Source: Propionivibrio dicarboxylicus
GTDB lineage: Bacteria > Pseudomonadota > Gammaproteobacteria > Burkholderiales > Rhodocyclaceae
DNA length: 64,000 bases
NCBI GenBank assembly: GCA_945902805.1
Contig: CAMDMZ010000002.1
Coordinates: 62,001 to 126,000 of the forward strand
Reading direction: 5' to 3'
A program made the position numbers and the translations under genes. Below are positions 1 through 7,874 of this stretch, piece after piece (position 1 is the stretch's first letter; each line of letters begins with the position of its first letter). The notes beneath the pieces were generated by a model. The model was not told the DNA's origin and did no database searches. It worked only from the letters and a program-made list of their open reading frames with translations.

Positions 1-1
1 T

Positions 2-553
2 CTCTCACCCCTGTTGGCCAAGCATCATGGCGCACAAGCGGCATTCGCAACCGATCAGCTCACCCGACTGCTGACGCAAGTCAAGCCCGGCCTGATCCGG
101 GTCGATGCCGACGAGTTGACCTACCCTCTGCACGTCATCCTGCGCTACGAAATTGAGCGCGGGCTGATTGAAGGCGAAATTGAAGCCGACGAAATTCCGG
201 AACAGTGGAATCGTCGCATGCAGGATTGGTTGGGACTGAATACGCGCGGTGATTTTCGCAATGGCTGCCTGCAGGACGTGCATTGGAGCGAAGGGCTATT
301 CGGCTATTTCCCGTGCTACACGCTTGGTGCCATGTACGCGGCGCAGTGGTTCGCGACGATGCGACGTGCCATGCCGGAACTTGATCAATGTATCGCGAAC
401 GGCGATTTGAGTCCGGTTTTCGACTGGCTCAAGGCCAACATCTGGTCGCAGGGTAGTCGCTGGCCGACCGACGAATTATGTCGCCGGGCCAGTGGTGAAA
501 CGCTGAATCCGGCGTATTTCCGAGCCCATCTCGAAGGGCGTTATTTGGCCTGA
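2..553 (+). CDS. Carboxypeptidase Taq (M32 family), C-terminal part
   Basis: This is the C-terminal part (about 183 residues) of an M32 metallocarboxypeptidase, a zinc enzyme that removes C-terminal amino acids from peptides. The frame is open to the left edge, so the gene begins outside the window and the HExxH zinc motif is not visible. Family identity rests on the typical C-terminal blocks: the DELTYPLHVILRYEIER stretch, then QDVHWSEGLFGYFPCYTLG, close to the HW-GYFPTYTLG signature of the family. The stop codon lies 13 bases inside the 3' end of the convergent SRPBCC gene. Its job is probably peptide turnover in the cytoplasm. Identity is fairly certain; the substrate is not visible. Confidence 0.88.
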   Translation, partial: LSPLLAKHHGAQAAFATDQLTRLLTQVKPGLIRVDADELTYPLHVILRYEIERGLIEGEIEADEIPEQWNRRMQDWLGLNTRGDFRNGCLQDVHWSEGLFGYFPCYTLGAMYAAQWFATMRRAMPELDQCIANGDLSPVFDWLKANIWSQGSRWPTDELCRRASGETLNPAYFRAHLEGRYLA

Positions 554-1092
554 GACGGCGTCGCCTTTCCGGTCTCAATGAAATTCTTGAGTCGTGACCA
601 TTGTTCCGTCAATACCTGGTCAACCGGAGCGGCAATCTTCTCGAAACCACCGACCATGTAGCCGCCGACGTTGTAGATGGCCGTGACCCGCGTACCAGCC
701 TCGGTGGCTTTGAAGCTCAGCGTCAGCACGGCATTCAGGCCGTGTTCCTGCAAGGGCCCAAGCCCTCCGCTCAAACGCACAACCCGGGCCGGTTGCAGGT
801 AAACAATACGCATGTGTTCGACGCCGCCGGAATTGGGTAGAGCTTCGCAGAAGCAACCGCCGGCGCGTGGCTCCATGCTCAGATTGTTTCCATTGCCGGA
901 GTAGGTGTGAGAAGGATTCCACCACTCGCCCACCTGGCCGACGATGGCGTCATACACCCGCGCGGGAGATGCCGCGATGTCAATTTCCTGCTTGGCCGAA
1001 AAGCCGTGTGATGCGACAGACAGAACGCCTGCAGACGCATTGGTGGCAAAAAATGCAATGAGCAGTGAGCCAAGAAACGTGGTCAAGTGCAT
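541..1092 (-). CDS. Exported SRPBCC-family (START-like) protein
   Basis: A 183-residue protein with an N-terminal signal peptide (MHLTTFLGSLLIAFFATNASA, cleavage after ASA) followed by an SRPBCC/polyketide-cyclase-like fold. The fold is suggested by the early IAASPARVYDAIV segment, the G-WWNPSHTYSG block, and a late strand-rich half ending in a helix with EQWSRLKNFIETG. Members bind hydrophobic ligands in a deep pocket; the ligand is unknown here. The start at 1092 is chosen over an upstream in-frame start at 1155 because it gives a clean signal peptide and is preceded by GGAGA. It overlaps the M32 peptidase gene tail to tail. An exported SRPBCC protein is somewhat unusual, since most family members are cytoplasmic. 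Confidence 0.75.
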   Translation of the reverse strand: MHLTTFLGSLLIAFFATNASAGVLSVASHGFSAKQEIDIAASPARVYDAIVGQVGEWWNPSHTYSGNGNNLSMEPRAGGCFCEALPNSGGVEHMRIVYLQPARVVRLSGGLGPLQEHGLNAVLTLSFKATEAGTRVTAIYNVGGYMVGGFEKIAAPVDQVLTEQWSRLKNFIETGKATPSQAK

Positions 1093-1222
1093 GATCTCTC
1101 CTTGTCGAAAGCGGTTGGATTCACGGAGCAAAGCGCTATAGCAGGGGCAACACATTGGGAGCGAATTACTCGCAGGCTACTATACAATCGCCGCCGAAGA
1201 GAGGCCGACCCGTGGGGTGGCC

Positions 1223-3505
1223 ATGAGCGAGGGGCTTTGCTTGATTCCTGTTTCACTGACACATCGTTACCGGTGGCCGGCGTGGGTGACCACATCGCTG
1301 ACTGCGTGCCTTCTCATGCTTAGCGGCTGCGGCGATGTGCTGAACAATCCACACCCGATCGGTAGCGAGAAGACCAATACTCTGTATGTACCGTTCACCG
1401 AACGGTCGCCGAAATACCTCGATCCCACGAGTTCGTATTCCAACGATGAAACGCCCTTCACCTTCCAGGTGTACGAGCCTTTGTATGCCTACCATTTTCT
1501 GAAGCGACCTTATGAATTGCAGGGACGTGCTGCCGAAACAGTGGCTACGCCACGATATTTGGATAAATCTGGCCAGCCATTACCGGACGATATCGACGGC
1601 GAATCGGTGGCCGAGACCGTCTTTGATATCAAGATCCGGCCCGGTATAAAGTACGCACCGCATCCGGCTTTCGCTAAAAAAGCCAATGGCGAGTTTGCCT
1701 ATCACGCCATGTCACGGGTCGATATTCAGGACAAGTTCCGTATCGGAGACTTCGCCGAAACCGGCACGCGCGAGTTGGTGGCGGATGATTTCGTCTATGC
1801 GATTCGGCGTCTGGCTACGCCGCGCGTCAAGTCCGGGTCGTTTTCCAGCATGGCCGATTACATCGTCGGTTTGAAGGAATACGGCGAGAAGATCATTGAA
1901 ATCGACAAGGCGCTGCGCAAGGATCTGCCGCCCACGGCGCGTGATTTGCCTTTCCTGGATTTTCGCCAGCACGCCTTTCCGGGCGCCGAGGCGATCAACA
2001 AACACACCTTGCGCATTCGCATCAAGGGCAAGTATCCGCAGTTCAAGTACTGGCTGGCAATGACCTTCTTTTCCCCCATCCCCTGGGAAGCCGAGGTGTT
2101 CTACGCCCAGCCCGGAATGGTGGAAAAGAATCTCTCGCTCAACTATTGGCCGGTGGGTACCGGGCCGTTCATGATGACCGAGTTCGTCGAGAATCGGCGC
2201 CATGTGATGGTGCGCAATCCGAACTTTCATGGCGAGCTTTACCCGTGCGAGGGCGAGGCGGGCGACAAGGCGGCTGGCTATCTGGACGATTGCGGGAAGA
2301 CGATTCCATTTGTTGATAAGGTCGTTTTCGATATCGAAAAGGAAGGCGTACCGCTGCAGGCCAAATTCCTTCAGGGTTACTACGATTCGCCGGCCATTGC
2401 GCGCCTGGATTACGGCACCAATCTGATCGTAGCCATGGGCGATTCCAAGGAAAAAGACGCCGAATTCCGCGCCAAAGGCATCAAGTTGCCGACCACGGTG
2501 GAGGCGAATGTCTGGTACCTCGGCTTCAATTGGCTGGATCCGCTGGTTGGCAAGGGCGATACGCCAGAGCAGATGACGCGCAACCGCAAACTTCGCCAGG
2601 CTTTGTCGATCGCGCTGGATTGGGAAGAGTACATCGCGATTTTCGAACGCGGGCAGGGTGTTCCGGCACATGGCCCGGTGCCGCCGTCGCTATTCGGTTA
2701 TCGCGACGATGGCCCGGCGGCTTTCAATCCGGTGGTGTACAAGAAGGACGTCGAGGGCAAACCGGTGCGTCGTTCGCTGGATGAAGCCAAGCAACTGTTG
2801 GCCGAGGCGGGCTATCCGGATGGGCGCGATGCCAAGTCAGGTAAGCCGCTGGTGGTGAATTTTGACTATCTCAGCTCACCGACTCCGGGCGCCAAGGCGA
2901 CGCTGGATTGGTATACGAAACAGTTTGCCAAACTGGGCATACAGTTGGAGGTTCGCGCGACCGATTACAACCGTTTCCAGGACAAGATCAATCGTGGTTC
3001 GGTGCAGATTTATTACTGGGGCTGGTTGGCCGATTATCCGGATGCCGAGAACTTCCTCTTCATGCTGTATGGGCCGAATGCGCGCGCGCTCACGGGCGGT
3101 AACGGGGCGAATAGTTCCAACTATCAGAGCCCCGAATTCGATCGCCTGTTTCAGAAGATGAAGTTCCTCGAAGACGGCCCGGAAAAGCAGGAGCTGATCG
3201 ACCAGATGATCCGCGTCGTGCAAAACGATGCCGTCTGGAGCTTCGGCCATTTCCCCACATCGGCGGCGGCGTATCACCAGTGGGTATTCAACGGCAAGCC
3301 GACGCAGATTATTCGCAACCACATCGGCTATTTGCGCCTCGATCCTGCGTTGCGTGCCACCCAAGTTGCTGCCTGGAACAAGCCGGTGTGGTGGCCGATA
3401 CCCTTGATAGTCCTGGCGCTTGTCGCCGCCATCGTGCCCGCCTGGTTCGCCTGGCGGCGGCGTGAGCGCGAAACGGCGGCGCGTACCCTGGCGAGCACCA
3501 CATGA
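1223..3505 (+). CDS. ABC transporter substrate-binding protein, family 5 (peptide type)
   Basis: A binding protein of about 760 residues of the DppA/OppA class (SBP family 5) that captures peptides or similar solutes for the permeases encoded next. The N-terminus has a hydrophobic stretch ending in a lipobox (LMLSGCG), so the protein is probably a lipoprotein. Typical family stretches include the YWPVGTGPFMM region and the NRKLRQALSIALD helix. Oddly, the C-terminus carries a second membrane segment (IPLIVLALVAAIVPAWFAW) followed by an arginine-rich tail, so it may be anchored at both ends. It is also longer than usual (about 530 residues for DppA). The start is uncertain between GTG 1217 and ATG 1223. 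Its stop overlaps the permease start by four bases (ATGA). Confidence 0.87.
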   Translation: MSEGLCLIPVSLTHRYRWPAWVTTSLTACLLMLSGCGDVLNNPHPIGSEKTNTLYVPFTERSPKYLDPTSSYSNDETPFTFQVYEPLYAYHFLKRPYELQGRAAETVATPRYLDKSGQPLPDDIDGESVAETVFDIKIRPGIKYAPHPAFAKKANGEFAYHAMSRVDIQDKFRIGDFAETGTRELVADDFVYAIRRLATPRVKSGSFSSMADYIVGLKEYGEKIIEIDKALRKDLPPTARDLPFLDFRQHAFPGAEAINKHTLRIRIKGKYPQFKYWLAMTFFSPIPWEAEVFYAQPGMVEKNLSLNYWPVGTGPFMMTEFVENRRHVMVRNPNFHGELYPCEGEAGDKAAGYLDDCGKTIPFVDKVVFDIEKEGVPLQAKFLQGYYDSPAIARLDYGTNLIVAMGDSKEKDAEFRAKGIKLPTTVEANVWYLGFNWLDPLVGKGDTPEQMTRNRKLRQALSIALDWEEYIAIFERGQGVPAHGPVPPSLFGYRDDGPAAFNPVVYKKDVEGKPVRRSLDEAKQLLAEAGYPDGRDAKSGKPLVVNFDYLSSPTPGAKATLDWYTKQFAKLGIQLEVRATDYNRFQDKINRGSVQIYYWGWLADYPDAENFLFMLYGPNARALTGGNGANSSNYQSPEFDRLFQKMKFLEDGPEKQELIDQMIRVVQNDAVWSFGHFPTSAAAYHQWVFNGKPTQIIRNHIGYLRLDPALRATQVAAWNKPVWWPIPLIVLALVAAIVPAWFAWRRRERETAARTLASTT

Positions 3506-4479
3506 TCGACTACATCATCCGCCGCATCGGCTACGGTGTCCTGATCCTGATCGGGGTCAACCTGTTCACCTTCCTGCTGTTTTTCAGTGTCAATACGCCG
3601 GATGACATGGCGCGCATGAGTATCGGCGGCAAGCGGGTTTCCGACGATGCGATCGTAAAATGGAAGGTCGCTCGCGGCTATGACAAGCCCTTGGTCTGGA
3701 ATGCCTCGGCGAGTGGCGTGGAAAAGCTGACGGACACCATTTTCGTTGCCCGTTCCTTGCCCTTGTTTGCGCTTGATTTCGGCTCGTCTGACAGCGGGCG
3801 CGACATCGGCTATGAGATCAAGCAGCGCATGTGGCCGTCTTTGGCTTTGGCCGCGCCGACCTTTGTGCTCGGCGTCTTTGCGGTGATCGTGGCGTCGTTG
3901 CTGCTGGTATTTTTCAGGAATACCTATCTTGAGTTCTGGGGCTTTACCTTTGCCGTCTTCCTGATGTCGATCTCATCCTTGTTCTACATCCTGATGGGCC
4001 AGTTTTTCTTCAGTCGGGTGCTCAAGTTGGTGCCGATTTCGGGCTATTCAGGCGGCTCCGACCTCTTTGTCTTCCTGGCGCTGCCGGTGCTGATTGGCAT
4101 CGTTTCACGGCTGGGTAGCGATTCCTTGTTCTATCGCACCTTGTTCCTCGAGGAGATCGGCAAGGATTACGTGCGCACCGCGCGATCAAAAGGGCTCTCC
4201 GAAACCGTCGTGCTGTTCCGCCATGTGTTGCGCAACGCGTTGTTGCCTATCCTGACCAGTACCGTGGCCGTTTTGCCGCTGCTGTTCATGGGCGCCCTGA
4301 TCATGGAATCGTTCTTTGGTATCCCTGGGCTGGGCGGCTACACGATCGAGGCGATCAACGCCCAGGATTTCGCCATCGTGCGGTCAATGGTCTTCATCGG
4401 CTCGGTCCTTTACATCGTCGGCTTGATCCTCACCGATATTTCCTACACCCTTGCCGATCCGCGCATCCGGCTCAGATAG
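3502..4479 (+). CDS. ABC transporter permease, DppB/OppB type
   Basis: A 325-residue inner-membrane permease of the binding-protein-dependent family. It starts with the typical amphipathic segment and first membrane helix (MIDYIIRRIGYGVLILIGV) and has about six hydrophobic helices. The EAA loop that contacts the ATPase is visible near residue 220 (DYVRTARSKGLSETVVLFRH). With the next gene it forms the channel of the importer. It is translationally coupled to the binding protein by an ATGA overlap and lies 8 bases before the second permease, preceded there by a GGAAG ribosome site. The transported substrate cannot be read from the sequence; peptides are the default for this family. Confidence 0.88.
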   Translation: MIDYIIRRIGYGVLILIGVNLFTFLLFFSVNTPDDMARMSIGGKRVSDDAIVKWKVARGYDKPLVWNASASGVEKLTDTIFVARSLPLFALDFGSSDSGRDIGYEIKQRMWPSLALAAPTFVLGVFAVIVASLLLVFFRNTYLEFWGFTFAVFLMSISSLFYILMGQFFFSRVLKLVPISGYSGGSDLFVFLALPVLIGIVSRLGSDSLFYRTLFLEEIGKDYVRTARSKGLSETVVLFRHVLRNALLPILTSTVAVLPLLFMGALIMESFFGIPGLGGYTIEAINAQDFAIVRSMVFIGSVLYIVGLILTDISYTLADPRIRLR

Positions 4480-4487
4480 GGAAGCGT

Positions 4488-5966
4488 ATGCCCAAGCTGG
4501 TTTTCCTTGCGACCGACCTCGTGCTCTTTCTGCTTCTGGCAGGGGTGGCGTTTTATGCCTGGCATGCGACGCGTACGCCGACGCTGCGCCAAACCTGGCG
4601 TTCCGTATTGCACGACGCGACGGCCATGTCGGCGGCGGTGGTGTTGACTGTTTTTCTACTGCTCGCCGTGCTCGATTCGGTGCACTATCGCCCGCTTCTG
4701 GCACCGGCGGAGGGTGCAGCGGCGGATGCCGCACCGGCGTATTCGACCAAGACACTTTCTCTGCTCGATGCGCTGTTGTCGGGGCCACGCGAATCGCGGG
4801 AGAAGACCTATTCCATCCCGCTTGGCACGCACCAGTTTTCCAAGGAATCAATGCTGGTGGATGGCAAGTCGATCCGTGATTTTCCGCGCCTGAAGTTTGG
4901 TGGTGCCGGACTGCAGAATCCGCAGACCGACTGGGCGCCCGATGTCATCAGCCGTTCGGTAACCGGCTTGCTCGGCGGTGCGCTGGCGGCGGCAGCCTTG
5001 TGGTGGGCCGTTGCGCTGATCCGGGCAAAGTCCCTGGCCGTTCCGGTGGGCAATTCCCTGCGCTTGATCTGGCGCTGCCAAACCGACGTGCCCTGGCGAG
5101 CCATCCTGCTCACGGCATCGGTGCTGCTGTTGATCGGCGGCTGGATCGCCGCGCTATGGCCGCACTACCACGTGCTCGGAACCGATCAGACCGGCAATGA
5201 CATCCTCTTCAATGCGATCAAGTCGATACGCACTGCGGTGGTCATCGGTTCGTTCGCCACGCTCGCTACGCTGCCCTTCGCCATCGGTTTTGGTCTTGCT
5301 GCCGGCTATTACAAGGGTCGGGTAGACGATGTGATCCAGTACATCTACACGGTTCTGTCGTCGATTCCGTCGGTGCTGCTGATCGCCGCTTTCGTGCTGA
5401 TGATCCAGGTGTTTATCGACAAGAGCCCCAACCTGTTCGAGACCGGGCTTGAGCGCGCCGATATTCGCCTGTTCCTGCTTTCCGGGATTCTTGGTATCAC
5501 CGGCTGGGCCGGGCTGGCGCGTCTGCTGCGGGCCGAAACCCTGAAGCTGACCGAACTCGATTATGTGCAGGCGGCGCGTGCCTTTGGCGTCTCCGATTTC
5601 GGCATCATGCGGCGGCATATCCTGCCCAATGTGATGCACGTCGTTTTGATCGTCGCGGTGCTTGAATTCTCCGGCCTGGTGCTCTATGAGGCGGTGCTGT
5701 CCTATGTCGGCGTTGGCGTCGATCCCAGCACCAACAGCTTCGGCACCATGATCAACAGCGCGCGCAGCGAGTTGTCGCGTGACCCCACGGTATGGTGGAA
5801 TCTGCTGGCTGCGTTCGGCTTCATGGTGACGTTCGTTTTGTCGATGCAGTTATTTGCCAGCGCCGTGCGCGAGGCCTTTGATCCGCGCGCGCGGGCCTTC
5901 CGGCCGCAGCGCAAGATGCCGTCGCAGTCAAAGTTGGCAATAACGGCAAGGGAGCAGGGGCGCTAA
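4488..5966 (+). CDS. ABC transporter permease, DppC/OppC type, extended N-terminus
   Basis: The second permease of the importer, 492 residues against roughly 300 for usual DppC proteins. The C-terminal 270 residues are the standard domain: GTDQTGNDILF near residue 228, several helices, and an EAA loop (DYVQAARAFGVSDFGIMRRH), then the LYEAVLSYVGVGVDPS block. The extra N-terminal 200 residues contain two early membrane helices, an extracytoplasmic-looking stretch and another helix near residue 155-185. Such long OppC-like proteins accompany Yej-type and related importers, so this may be a subfamily trait. The stop codon abuts the ATG of the ATPase gene (TAAATG). Confidence 0.87.
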   Translation: MPKLVFLATDLVLFLLLAGVAFYAWHATRTPTLRQTWRSVLHDATAMSAAVVLTVFLLLAVLDSVHYRPLLAPAEGAAADAAPAYSTKTLSLLDALLSGPRESREKTYSIPLGTHQFSKESMLVDGKSIRDFPRLKFGGAGLQNPQTDWAPDVISRSVTGLLGGALAAAALWWAVALIRAKSLAVPVGNSLRLIWRCQTDVPWRAILLTASVLLLIGGWIAALWPHYHVLGTDQTGNDILFNAIKSIRTAVVIGSFATLATLPFAIGFGLAAGYYKGRVDDVIQYIYTVLSSIPSVLLIAAFVLMIQVFIDKSPNLFETGLERADIRLFLLSGILGITGWAGLARLLRAETLKLTELDYVQAARAFGVSDFGIMRRHILPNVMHVVLIVAVLEFSGLVLYEAVLSYVGVGVDPSTNSFGTMINSARSELSRDPTVWWNLLAAFGFMVTFVLSMQLFASAVREAFDPRARAFRPQRKMPSQSKLAITAREQGR

Positions 5967-7793
5967 ATGCTGCAGATCGACAACTTGACTACCGACCTCG
6001 ATGCCGACAGCGGCATGGTGCGTGCTGTTGATGCGCTGAGTCTCACCATCGAACGCGGCGAAACCTTTGCCTTGGTCGGTGAGTCCGGCTGCGGCAAGTC
6101 GATGACTGCGTTGTCCATCCTGCGTTTGTTGCCAGATAGCGGACGTGTTAGCAGCGGCAGCGTCCGCATCGCCGACGTCGATGTGATCCAGTTGCCTGAA
6201 TCCAGCATGCGCGATGTGCGTGGCCGGCGCATCAGCATCATTTTTCAGGAGCCTTCTACCAGCCTGAATCCGGTGATGACGGTCGGACGACAGATTACCG
6301 AGGTCATCGAACGGCATACCCGTATCTCCGGTGAGGCGGCACTGGCCAAGGCCATCGAATGGCTGGGACGGGTCGGTATTCCCGAGCCGGCACGGCGCGT
6401 TGGCGATTATCCGTTCCAGCTTTCCGGCGGTCAGAAGCAGCGCGTGATGATCGCGATTGCGCTCGCTGCGGAGCCGGACATCGTCATCGCCGACGAGCCG
6501 ACGACGGCGCTGGATGTGACCATTCAGGCACAGATTCTCGACTTGCTCACCGAGCTCCAGGCCGCCCAGGGCATGGCGATTTTGCTGATCACCCATGATC
6601 TGGCGATCGTTAAAAAAATGGCACATCGGGTGGCCATGATGTATGCCGGGCAGATTGTCGAAGTCGCCAGCGTTGGCGAATTTTTCTCGGCACCCTTGCA
6701 TCCTTACGCCGTCAATTTGTTCCAGGCGCTGCCGGATACCGCCAAGCGCGGGCAACGTCTGGCGTCGATTCCCGGCAGCGTGCCGCCCCTGAATCAGATT
6801 TTTGTCGGCTGTCGTTTCGCTGATCGCTGTAGTAACGTGATGGACCGCTGCCGCAACCATCCGCCGCAGCTGATTGACGCCCGGCCACAGCATGCCGTTC
6901 GTTGTGCTCTGTACGACCAGACCAATGCAAACGATAGTGCCGCCAGTGTGTTCGCCGCAGCGCCGGATCTGCCGCCCGATTCGCCGGCCGGCGAGATCAT
7001 TCTCGACGTGCGCGACTATCGCGTTTGGTTTCCGATTCGCAAGGGTTTGCTGAAGCGAACGGTCGGTCACGTCAAGGCGGTCGATGGGGTTACGTTTTCG
7101 ATTCGCGCCGGCCGTACTCTGGCACTGGTCGGTGAATCGGGCAGCGGCAAGACGACGGTCGGCAAGGCCTTGTTGCAACTGCTGCGCAATGCGGCCGAAA
7201 TCAGCGGCTCGGTCAGCCTGCAGGGCAAGTCGCTCGCGCAACTAGAGGGTGATGATCTGCGCGAGGTGCGTCGCGTGGCGCAGATCGTCTTTCAGGACCC
7301 GTTTGCCTCATTGAACCCACGCATGCGCGTCAATGAAATTCTTGAAGAGGGCGTCGCCTCACTGTGCCCGACGGTGAACGCCCGACAACGTAGCGACCGC
7401 ATCGCCGCGATGCTGGATCGGGTGGGACTGCGACGCGATGCCTTGACCCGCTATCCCCATGAATTCTCCGGCGGACAACGGCAGCGCCTGGCGATTGCGC
7501 GCGCCTTGGCGGTGGAACCCCGACTCATTGTTGCCGATGAACCCACGTCGGCACTTGATGTTTCCGTACAAGCGCAGATTCTGAATTTGCTCAAGGAACT
7601 ACAACACGAACTCGGCGTCGCTTTCCTGTTCATCACCCACAACTTCGGTGTCGTCGAGTATCTGGCACACGAGATTGCCGTGATGAAGAACGGCAAGCTG
7701 GTTGAGCATGGCAGTGCCGAACAAATTCTCGGTCGACCGCAGCATGAATACACGCAAAGCCTGCTGGCGGCGGTGCCTCGGCTGAATTCGTAG
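5967..7793 (+). CDS. ABC transporter ATP-binding protein, fused DppD-DppF type
   Basis: A 608-residue double ATPase that powers the peptide-type importer. Two complete nucleotide-binding domains lie in tandem. The first has Walker A GESGCGKS near residue 38, signature LSGGQKQR and Walker B IVIADEPTTALD. The second has Walker A GESGSGKT near residue 391, signature FSGGQRQR and Walker [13 protein letters not shown]. After the first domain a cysteine-bearing oligopeptide-transporter C-terminal segment (GCRFADRC, then RC, then VRCALYD) is present, as in DppD/OppD. The fused layout is like YejF and GsiA. It ends the four-gene operon. Confidence 0.92.
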   Translation: MLQIDNLTTDLDADSGMVRAVDALSLTIERGETFALVGESGCGKSMTALSILRLLPDSGRVSSGSVRIADVDVIQLPESSMRDVRGRRISIIFQEPSTSLNPVMTVGRQITEVIERHTRISGEAALAKAIEWLGRVGIPEPARRVGDYPFQLSGGQKQRVMIAIALAAEPDIVIADEPTTALDVTIQAQILDLLTELQAAQGMAILLITHDLAIVKKMAHRVAMMYAGQIVEVASVGEFFSAPLHPYAVNLFQALPDTAKRGQRLASIPGSVPPLNQIFVGCRFADRCSNVMDRCRNHPPQLIDARPQHAVRCALYDQTNANDSAASVFAAAPDLPPDSPAGEIILDVRDYRVWFPIRKGLLKRTVGHVKAVDGVTFSIRAGRTLALVGESGSGKTTVGKALLQLLRNAAEISGSVSLQGKSLAQLEGDDLREVRRVAQIVFQDPFASLNPRMRVNEILEEGVASLCPTVNARQRSDRIAAMLDRVGLRRDALTRYPHEFSGGQRQRLAIARALAVEPRLIVADEPTSALDVSVQAQILNLLKELQHELGVAFLFITHNFGVVEYLAHEIAVMKNGKLVEHGSAEQILGRPQHEYTQSLLAAVPRLNS

Positions 7794-7817
7794 AGCATTC
7801 GTCTGTCTGCGCGGGAC

Positions 7818-7852
7818 TTCGACGGGCTCAGTCCGAACGGGGCCGAACGGGG
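7818..7852 (+). repeat. Short intergenic dyad (TTCGAC/GTCCGAA) with tandem 10-mer
   Basis: Between the convergent ABC ATPase and hybrid kinase genes there is a small imperfect dyad: TTCGAC (7818-7823), loop GGGCTCA, then GTCCGAA (7831-7837). It runs into a tandem 10-mer, CCGAACGGGG, at 7833-7842 and 7843-7852. The motif resembles the REP-like intergenic element containing CTCAGCCCGAACGG that I know from many proteobacterial genomes. Its place between convergent genes would allow a role in transcription termination or mRNA end protection. No T-run follows it. Confidence 0.5.
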
Positions 7853-7874
7853 CTGTTACCTAAACTGTGCTGAC

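Noticed and set aside
545-560. A possible eleventh copy of the 26-bp repeat at the end of the M32 gene
   Set aside because: Only the GAGACGGCG end matches; the AAAAAGTCGGTGC half is missing, so it may be chance.
1155-1188. Promoter TTGGGA/TATACA before the peptide-binding protein
   Set aside because: The spacing is about 20 bases or more and only the -10 is convincing, so I do not list it.
5928-7241. A 437-codon open frame on the minus strand
   Set aside because: Antisense to the fused ABC ATPase, with composition typical of a shadow frame.
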